This document shows positions 1 to 4,677 of a stretch of DNA of 8,722 bases, piece after piece; within the stretch, counting starts at the first letter, position 1; every line of letters begins with the position of its first letter. The DNA is from Candidatus Kuenenia stuttgartensis (GTDB lineage: Bacteria > Planctomycetota > Planctomycetia > Isosphaerales > Isosphaeraceae), in contig CAMCFM010000145.1 in the NCBI GenBank assembly GCA_945874095.1, positions 1-8,722 of the forward strand, written 5' to 3'. The position numbers and the translations under genes are program-made. The notes beneath the pieces were generated by a model that worked only from the letters and a program-made list of their open reading frames with translations, did no database searches and was not told the DNA's origin.

Positions 1-1223
1 CCAATCTTGACATCATCTTCATCAACTTCGATGTAAGGATAGGTGTCAGAACGACTTTGAGGGTCGAGAATCAAGGCGTCGCAAACCACGTTTGACTTCG
101 AGCCATAGGCTCCGTCAGCCACTTTCAGGAGACCACGATAGCTCGAACGACCACCGTTCTTGGAGATCGACTTGGAGATGATCCGGCTCGTGGTGTAAGG
201 GGCTGCGTGAACCACCTTGCCACCGGCGTCCTGATGCTGACCCTTGCCGGCGAAGGCAATGGAGAGGATCTCGGCACGGGCGCCCTTGCCAACCATGTAA
301 ACAGCAGGATATTTCATGGTCAGTCGGGAACCGAGGTTACCGTCAACCCATTCCATCAAGGAATCTTCGTGAGCCACGGCCCGCTTGGTCACCAGGTTAT
401 AGATATTGTTGGCCCAGTTCTGGATCGTCGTGTAGCGGCATCGGCCACCCTTTTTAACGATAATCTCAACCACTGCCGAGTGAAGGCTTTCCGAGGTGTA
501 AACCGGAGCGGTACAGCCTTCCACATAGTGGACCTGGGCACCTTCTTCGACGATGATCAAGGTGCGTTCAAACTGGCCCATGTTCTCGGCATTGATCCGG
601 AAATAGGCTTGCAGAGGGATGTCAACCTTGACGCCCGCTGGGATGTAAACGAACGATCCACCTGACCAAACTGCTGAGTTCAGGGCAGCGAACTTGTTGT
701 CGTTCACTGGAATGATCGTGGCGAAGTATTCCCTAACCAGATCGGTGTGTTCGCGAAGGGCGGTATCCATGTCGGTAAAGATCACGCCCTTGGCGGCCAG
801 GTCTTCACGAAGGCTGTGATAGACCACTTCAGATTCGTACTGGGCACCGACTCCGGCGAGGAACTTACGTTCAGCTTCGGGGATACCAAGTTTGTCGAAC
901 GTTCGCTTGATCTCGGCTGGGACATCGTCCCACGATTTGCCCTGACGATCCGTGGCACGCACGAAATAGTGGATGTCCTGGAAGTCGAGGTCGTTCAGAT
1001 TCCCGCCCCATTGTGGAAGTGCCTTTTGAAAGAATACGTCCAGAGCTTTGAGACGAAATTCGCGCATCCAGTTGGGTTCGCTTTTCATCTCCGAGATTTC
1101 TTCGACTGTCCGGCGATTCAAGCCCTTGCCGGACTTGTAGTTGTAGTGGGCTTCAGACTCGTGAAAGCCGTACTTGTAATCGTCTTTGATCCCGGCAACT
1201 TGTGCGTTCAGGTCAGTTGACAT
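1..1223 (-). CDS. sufB: Fe-S cluster assembly scaffold protein SufB (3' end cut by window edge)
   Basis: This is the SufB core of the SUF machinery, which with SufC and SufD builds [Fe-S] clusters in the cytoplasm. Reading leftward from an ATG at 1223, 407 codons are open to the window edge. SufB is usually about 470 residues, so roughly the last 60 are missing. The beta-helix signatures are clear: YFRIN at 207-211, EGCTAP at 235-240, QNW at 268-270, VTKR at 278-281 and DTYPYIEV at 393-400. From memory of E. coli SufB, R209, N211, C237, Q268, W270 and K280 match the residues lining the proposed sulfur-transfer tunnel (Arg226, Asn228, Cys254, Gln285, Trp287, Lys303). The position matching E. 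coli Cys405 appears to be Ser390. An AAGGG Shine-Dalgarno-like stretch lies about 9 nt upstream of the ATG. The gene follows sufC after 118 bp, and sufD is expected beyond the left edge. The family call is very secure. Confidence 0.96.
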   Translation of the reverse strand, partial: MSTDLNAQVAGIKDDYKYGFHESEAHYNYKSGKGLNRRTVEEISEMKSEPNWMREFRLKALDVFFQKALPQWGGNLNDLDFQDIHYFVRATDRQGKSWDDVPAEIKRTFDKLGIPEAERKFLAGVGAQYESEVVYHSLREDLAAKGVIFTDMDTALREHTDLVREYFATIIPVNDNKFAALNSAVWSGGSFVYIPAGVKVDIPLQAYFRINAENMGQFERTLIIVEEGAQVHYVEGCTAPVYTSESLHSAVVEIIVKKGGRCRYTTIQNWANNIYNLVTKRAVAHEDSLMEWVDGNLGSRLTMKYPAVYMVGKGARAEILSIAFAGKGQHQDAGGKVVHAAPYTTSRIISKSISKNGGRSSYRGLLKVADGAYGSKSNVVCDALILDPQSRSDTYPYIEVDEDDVKI

Positions 1224-1240
1224 GATGGTATCCCTTTACA
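1215..1240 (-). promoter_or_regulatory. Ribosome binding site and start of sufB
   Basis: On the minus strand AAAGGGATACCATC precedes the ATG at 1223-1221, which places an AAGGG core about 9 nt from the start codon. It supports this ATG, and the protein then begins MSTDLNAQVAGIKDDYKYGF, which looks like a normal SufB N-terminus. Confidence 0.55.
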
Positions 1241-1289
1241 GACGTGCTTGATTTTCAGATCACTGGCGGAATGTATTGTGAGTATGGTG

Positions 1290-1313
1290 GCCACTCAGCC
1301 TCAGCCGAGTGGC
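1290..1313 (-). other. Intercistronic hairpin between sufC and sufB
   Basis: This 24-nt inverted repeat has arms GCCACTCGGC and GCTGAGTGGC around a TGAG tetraloop, giving a 10-bp RNA stem in which one pair is G-U. It lies 28 nt after the sufC stop and 66 nt before the sufB ATG. No U-tract follows in either direction, so it is not a canonical intrinsic terminator. More likely roles are a protecting or processing stem that sets the SufC:SufB ratio, or a partial attenuator. The structure is read directly from the sequence, and the role is inferred. Confidence 0.5.
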
Positions 1314-1341
1314 AATCGGAAGTCAAATTTCAGACCCGGTC

Positions 1342-2178
1342 TCAGGATGTTAAGACCGTAGACTCGAGTTCGTCTTCTATCTGTGCTTCATTTGGATACT
1401 TGGCGCGGATCCAGTCGTAGCCTTCACGCTCAAGCGTGGTGACCAGTTCAGGACCACCGTTTTCGACAATCTTGCCCCCGTACAGGATGTGTACAAACTG
1501 GGGCTGGATGTAGTTCAGGATCCGTTGATAGTGGGTGATCACCAGCACGCCGGTTCCCTGAGCCTTGGCAACACGGTTCACACCTTCGGAGACAACGCGG
1601 ACGGCGTCGATATCGAGGCCTGAGTCGGTTTCGTCAAGGATCGCAAAGGCGGGCTGAAGCATCGCAAGCTGAAGGACTTCAGCGCGTTTTTTCTCACCAC
1701 CCGAGAAACCTTCGTTGAGGTATCGGCGGGCGAACTCACCGTCCATGCCAAGTTCGTCCATCTTTTGCTTGAGTTCCTTACGGAAGTCACGCATGGAGAT
1801 CAGGTCTTCGCCCTCTTTACGGTCCGGCATCCGGACATTCGTGACGGCATGGCGAAGGAAGTTGGCCATGGTCACGCCGGGAATCGAGGTCGGATACTGG
1901 AAGGCCAGAAATAGACCGGCTTTGGCACGTTCGTCAGGCTCAATTTCGAGCAGGTTTATGTCGCCCAGAAAGGCGGTTCCGTCGGTGATTTCATAGTTCG
2001 GGTGGCCCATCAAGGCATATGAAAGCGTGCTCTTTCCGGAGCCGTTGGGGCCCATCAGGGCGTGCGTTTCGCCTTGGTTAATTGTCAGGTTGACACCACG
2101 AAGAATCGACTTGCCCTCAACGGACACGTGCAGGTTCTCAATGCGAAGCGATTTGCGGCTCACTCTCACGAACTCCAC
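1342..2178 (-). CDS. sufC: Fe-S cluster assembly ATPase SufC
   Basis: SufC is the ABC-type ATPase of the SufBCD scaffold; its ATP-driven dimerisation reshapes the SufB/SufD core during cluster assembly. It is soluble and cytoplasmic. At up to 278 residues it is slightly longer than the usual 245-265. Visible motifs are Walker A GPNGSGKST at 43-51, the Q-loop Gln at 94 (FQYP), the signature FSGGEKKR at 158-165, Walker B with catalytic Glu in ILDETDSGLD at 180-189, and the switch His at 216. LNEGFSGGEKKR and ETDSGLDIDAL-like stretches are typical of SufC rather than transport ATPases. No ATG suits the N-terminus. The frame opens at GTG 2178, but GTG at 2163 is better placed, with GGAG 9 nt upstream, and would give a 273-residue protein beginning VSRKSLRIENLHVSV. 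The gene lies 102 bp after sufR and 118 bp before sufB, probably in one operon. Confidence 0.96.
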   Translation of the reverse strand: MEFVRVSRKSLRIENLHVSVEGKSILRGVNLTINQGETHALMGPNGSGKSTLSYALMGHPNYEITDGTAFLGDINLLEIEPDERAKAGLFLAFQYPTSIPGVTMANFLRHAVTNVRMPDRKEGEDLISMRDFRKELKQKMDELGMDGEFARRYLNEGFSGGEKKRAEVLQLAMLQPAFAILDETDSGLDIDAVRVVSEGVNRVAKAQGTGVLVITHYQRILNYIQPQFVHILYGGKIVENGGPELVTTLEREGYDWIRAKYPNEAQIEDELESTVLTS

Positions 2179-2190
2179 TGGAAAGAGTCA

Positions 2191-2209
2191 GGGTCACATG
2201 ATATGACCC
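2191..2209. promoter_or_regulatory. 19-bp near-perfect palindrome upstream of sufC, candidate operator
   Basis: GGGTCACATGATATGACCC pairs at 8 of 9 symmetric positions around the G at 2200; the only mismatch is 2197/2203. It lies in the sufR-sufC gap, 13 to 28 bp upstream of the possible sufC starts. A minus-strand -10-like hexamer TATCAT (2203-2198) falls inside it, although no convincing -35 is visible. Winged-helix regulators such as SufR bind dyads as dimers, so this could be the site of the regulator encoded just upstream. The palindrome is plain in the sequence; binding and its regulator are inferred. Confidence 0.5.
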
Positions 2210-2252
2210 AAAACGGAAACGGTATTCGACGGATCTGTCAGTATTTTTTGGC

Positions 2253-2270
2253 TCATCTTGTTTCAGATGA
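2253..2270 (-). other. Small stem-loop just after the sufR stop codon
   Basis: TCATCT and AGATGA form a perfect 6-bp stem with a 6-nt loop, and an outer GC/GC pair can add to it across a one-base bulge. It begins 10 nt after the sufR stop on the transcribed strand. It is followed by GCCAAAAAAT in the RNA rather than a U-tract, so it does not look like an intrinsic terminator. It might protect the sufR mRNA 3' end or be coincidental. Confidence 0.25.
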
Positions 2271-2280
2271 AGCTCTAGTA

Positions 2281-2943
2281 TCAGGCAAGCATGGTGGTTG
2301 GCTCATTGTGTGAATGGTCGGCCTCGAAGTCGCACGATCGGTCCCCATCAAGCCGACAGTGGCTCAGGGTCAGACCATGACCAACGACCTTTTCGAACAT
2401 CCGACGCTCGAGAGCGCAGATGTCTCGATCCACTTCCGCCAGTTCAAAGTAGGGGCATGAAAGCTGTTTCAGGATGGCTTGACCGGCCTCATCAGCCGAC
2501 ACCTCTGTCTCGACCCCTCGCTGGTGCAAAAGACCACCCAGTTGAACCAGTCGGGACGACCATTCCTCGCCACTCATCTGACCACTGTAGGACTCAGCCA
2601 GCCGATCCGTGATGCGGGCAAAAAGCTCCCGGCGGATTTTCGGATCCCCGACAGAGTGCATCACCTCATCCCACAGGACCAAGGCTAGATCGGCGTAATT
2701 CTGGCCAAGTTTTCTTTGAGCCAGTGGACTGGCCTGATAAAGAAACCTTGGGCGACCACGCCCCACTGATTCCTGAACACGCTCGATCAGGCTGCTTTCG
2801 AGCAGCCTCGTAAGACGCACCCGAATCGCCGTCGGGGTGACTGCCATGCGTTCGGCAAGATCCTCAACAGAGATGGGGCCAGCCCGGCGCACCAAATCCA
2901 TTAACGGACGATCCGAACTTTGCGACACACCTTCAGACGACAT
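2281..2943 (-). CDS. sufR: SufR-like winged-helix transcriptional regulator with C-terminal cysteines
   Basis: This is a 220-residue DNA-binding regulator, close to the usual SufR length. An N-terminal winged helix-turn-helix spans about 10-70: helix 26-34, recognition helix about 36-49 (TPTAIRVRLTRLLES), and wing GRGRPRFLYQ at 61-70. The C-terminal half has a conserved-looking LSCPYFELAEVDRDIC stretch and cysteines at 163, 176, 196 and 204 (C-X12-C-X19-C-X7-C), suitable for an Fe-S cluster. In cyanobacteria and mycobacteria SufR carries such a cluster and represses the suf operon when cluster supply is sufficient. Here the gene leads the locus in the same direction as sufC and sufB, consistent with autoregulation. 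The ATG at 2943 is preceded by a modest TAGGT about 9 nt upstream. The family call rests on the domain layout, cysteines and position next to sufCB. A different Fe-S or metal-sensing relative is possible. Confidence 0.82.
   Translation of the reverse strand: MSSEGVSQSSDRPLMDLVRRAGPISVEDLAERMAVTPTAIRVRLTRLLESSLIERVQESVGRGRPRFLYQASPLAQRKLGQNYADLALVLWDEVMHSVGDPKIRRELFARITDRLAESYSGQMSGEEWSSRLVQLGGLLHQRGVETEVSADEAGQAILKQLSCPYFELAEVDRDICALERRMFEKVVGHGLTLSHCRLDGDRSCDFEADHSHNEPTTMLA
2368..2382. promoter_or_regulatory. Second GGTCA/TGACC dyad inside the 3' end of sufR
   Basis: GGTCA-GACCA-TGACC is a perfect 5-bp-arm inverted repeat. Its half-sites equal the core half-sites of the 19-bp palindrome at 2191-2209, but with a 5-bp rather than 7-bp spacer. 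It lies within the sufR coding sequence, about 170 bp upstream of the palindrome. It may be an auxiliary operator or chance within coding DNA. Confidence 0.2.
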
Positions 2944-3113
2944 TGTTTTGACCTACTGGTTTCTGATCAAACTCCCAGTTCACTTACCTAGAATATGCGT
3001 TTCCGGGCCGGACGTCCAGCATTATTCTCAATTTACGCAAACTTTTATTCTTAAATTCGCGGCCGTGGTTCTCCTAAACGTCTGAAAGCCTCTAGAATAC
3101 TCTATTTAAGTCC
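2944..3113. other. Intergenic region between the DUF1501 gene and sufR
   Basis: This 170-bp gap separates the PSD1/DUF1501 unit from the suf locus, both transcribed leftward. It holds the candidate sufR promoter and is A+T-rich at 3028-3060. No GC-rich hairpin with a following U-tract is visible after the DUF1501 stop codon, so the end of the upstream transcript is not marked by a canonical intrinsic terminator, and read-through into sufR cannot be excluded. Confidence 0.6.
2990..3018 (-). promoter_or_regulatory. Candidate sigma-70-type promoter for sufR
   Basis: On the minus strand TGGACG (3018-3013) and TATTCT (2995-2990) are separated by exactly 17 bp, and each matches 4 of 6 consensus positions. 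Transcription from here would give a leader of about 40 nt before the sufR ATG at 2943. An 8-bp palindrome GGACGTCC (3010-3017) overlaps the -35 element. Planctomycete promoters are poorly defined, so this is only a candidate. Confidence 0.35.
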
Positions 3114-4664
3114 TTATAGAAGTATCTCTTGCACGACATGGCCATGTACGTCCGTTAGCCGGCGATCGAGACCACCGTGGCGAAAGGTGAGCCGTTCATG
3201 GTTGATCCCCATCAGGTGCAGAATCGTGGCATGAAGATCATAACAGTACGTCCTTCCAGCCTCGGTCTGGTATCCCCAATCGTCGCTCTGGCCATAGGCC
3301 ACGCCGGGCTTGATGCCGGCACCGGCAAGCCATGTCACGAAAGTACCGCCGTTGTGATCACGACCCGTAATGCCTTGAGAGAAAGGAGTTCGGCCAAATT
3401 CCGTGGTCCAGACCACCAGCGTATCGTCGAGAAGGCCCCGGGATTTCAGGTCGCTCAGCAGGGTTGCGATCGGTTGATCGACACTGGCTGTCATCGGAGG
3501 CAACTCGTTGGGAATGCTGCCGTGATTGTCCCAGTTGCCGGTCGCTCCCTGAGGCCCGCTCCAGACCTGGACAAACCGTGTCCCACGCTCGATCAGACGA
3601 CGAGCCACCAGGCATCGGCGGCCAAAGTCTTCGGTCACAGGGTTGCTCAGTCCATAGGCTTTGCGAATCCATTCCGATTCGCGGTTCAGGTCGAATGCTT
3701 CAGGTGCAGAGACTTGCATTTTGGCCGCAAGCTCATAGCCTGCAATCCGTGCATTAAGCCTGGAATCATCAGCGTTTTGCTCTGCATTCGAGCGATTGAT
3801 TTGATCCAGAAGGGCCAGGCCGTCGTGGTCTGCCGAGCGTGTGGCGTATTTGAATTTTGAGTTTGCGAAGAGGTCAGGGACAGGGTCCGACGCCGAGGCT
3901 TTGATGATGGTTCCCTGATGGACGGCTGGCAAATAACCGGAGCTGAAGCAGCCGTTCTGGTTGTAGGGCAGGCCTTTGCCGTCGGGCAGAACGACGAATG
4001 TGGGCAGGTTGTCCGTGAGTCGTCCAAGGCCGTAGGAAAGCCAGGCTCCAAGGCAAGGGAAACCGGGCAGAAGCATCCCGCTGTTCATCATGTAAGTGCC
4101 TGGCCCGTGGACGTTTGTCTTGCTGCTCATGGCCATGAGAAAGGCGAGATCGTCCACATGCCTGGCCTGTTCCGGGAAGAGTTCGCTGACCCAGCGCCCG
4201 CTCTCTCCATACTGCTTGAATTTGAACGGGCTTTTCATCATCGTGCCGGGCATGGCCGTGAAGCCCTCAGGCTTCTCCTTAGGGCCAAGTTTCTGACCAT
4301 GCAGCTTTTCCAGCATCGGCTTGTAGTCGTAGGTGTCCATCTGGCTGACACCGCCCGTCATGAAGAGCTGGATCACCCGCTTGACCTTCGCCTTGTGATG
4401 CAGCCCTCCATTAAAGTCAGGGTTTGCTGGACTAACACCATCTGCAAGCATTTCGCTGGCCAGAAGGTCCACCAGAGCCAGTCCGCCAAGCCCACCGCCC
4501 ACGTGACAGAGAAAATCGCGACGGGATTTCATCTGGATATTTGGGGTTGGAGAGTCTGTTGCGCTGGTTTGCAGTTCTGATAATATGCTGGACGCTTGAT
4601 CTACGGTCGATTGAGACTGTGCTGAAAGGCTGGCTTGATGTCCGTCGGACGGAACGTTCCGCAT
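3114..4664 (-). CDS. Tat-exported DUF1501 family protein
   Basis: This is a DUF1501 family protein of 516 residues. The family, related to the alkaline phosphatase/sulfatase fold, is hugely expanded in planctomycetes and its substrate is not established. A twin-arginine motif SRRDFL at 47-52 is followed by a Gly/Ala/Leu-rich segment, GGGLGGLALVDLLASEMLA, indicating Tat export. Family features in order are FMTGGVSQMDTYDYKP at 101-116, MAMSSKTNVHGPGTYMMNSG at 177-196, WDNHG at 378-382, TTEFGRTPF at 420-428, GRDHNGG at 434-440, and a C-terminal DLHATILHLMGI then RHGGLDRRLTDVHGHVV ending near 511. The ATG at 4664 is chosen because AGGAG lies 6 nt upstream. The frame extends to 4865, but that part overlaps the 3' end of the PSD1 gene. 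This start leaves 45 Ser/Thr/Gln-rich residues before the Tat motif; a second ATG at 4532 would place it at the N-terminus but lacks an RBS. The gene is 13 bp after PSD1, so the two are co-transcribed. Confidence 0.95.
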   Translation of the reverse strand: MRNVPSDGHQASLSAQSQSTVDQASSILSELQTSATDSPTPNIQMKSRRDFLCHVGGGLGGLALVDLLASEMLADGVSPANPDFNGGLHHKAKVKRVIQLFMTGGVSQMDTYDYKPMLEKLHGQKLGPKEKPEGFTAMPGTMMKSPFKFKQYGESGRWVSELFPEQARHVDDLAFLMAMSSKTNVHGPGTYMMNSGMLLPGFPCLGAWLSYGLGRLTDNLPTFVVLPDGKGLPYNQNGCFSSGYLPAVHQGTIIKASASDPVPDLFANSKFKYATRSADHDGLALLDQINRSNAEQNADDSRLNARIAGYELAAKMQVSAPEAFDLNRESEWIRKAYGLSNPVTEDFGRRCLVARRLIERGTRFVQVWSGPQGATGNWDNHGSIPNELPPMTASVDQPIATLLSDLKSRGLLDDTLVVWTTEFGRTPFSQGITGRDHNGGTFVTWLAGAGIKPGVAYGQSDDWGYQTEAGRTYCYDLHATILHLMGINHERLTFRHGGLDRRLTDVHGHVVQEILL

Positions 4665-4677
4665 GGTGTGCTCCTGT
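4662..4677 (-). promoter_or_regulatory. Ribosome binding site that fixes the DUF1501 start
   Basis: The minus strand reads AGGAGCACACCATG, with a consensus AGGAG six bases before the ATG at 4664-4662. It lies immediately after the TGA stop of the upstream PSD1 gene (4680-4678), so translation of the two genes is probably coupled. It is the strongest Shine-Dalgarno sequence I found in the window. Confidence 0.8.

Noticed and set aside
207..1220. Two plus-strand reading frames (152 and 157 codons) opposite sufB
   Set aside because: They are antisense to sufB, whose translation shows many conserved SufB motifs. Their own products look like no family.
1578..1996. Short frames overlapping sufC on both strands
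   Set aside because: They overlap the Walker B and signature region of a clear sufC in other frames and have no RBS or family resemblance.
2241..2270. T-run plus hairpin read as a rho-independent terminator after sufR
   Set aside because: In the direction of sufR transcription the hairpin is followed by A residues, not U. On the other strand the T-run precedes the stem.
3177..4580. Long plus-strand frames of 227 and 220 codons opposite the DUF1501 gene
   Set aside because: They are antisense shadows. The minus-strand frame is a full DUF1501 protein, and the plus-strand products have no recognisable domain.
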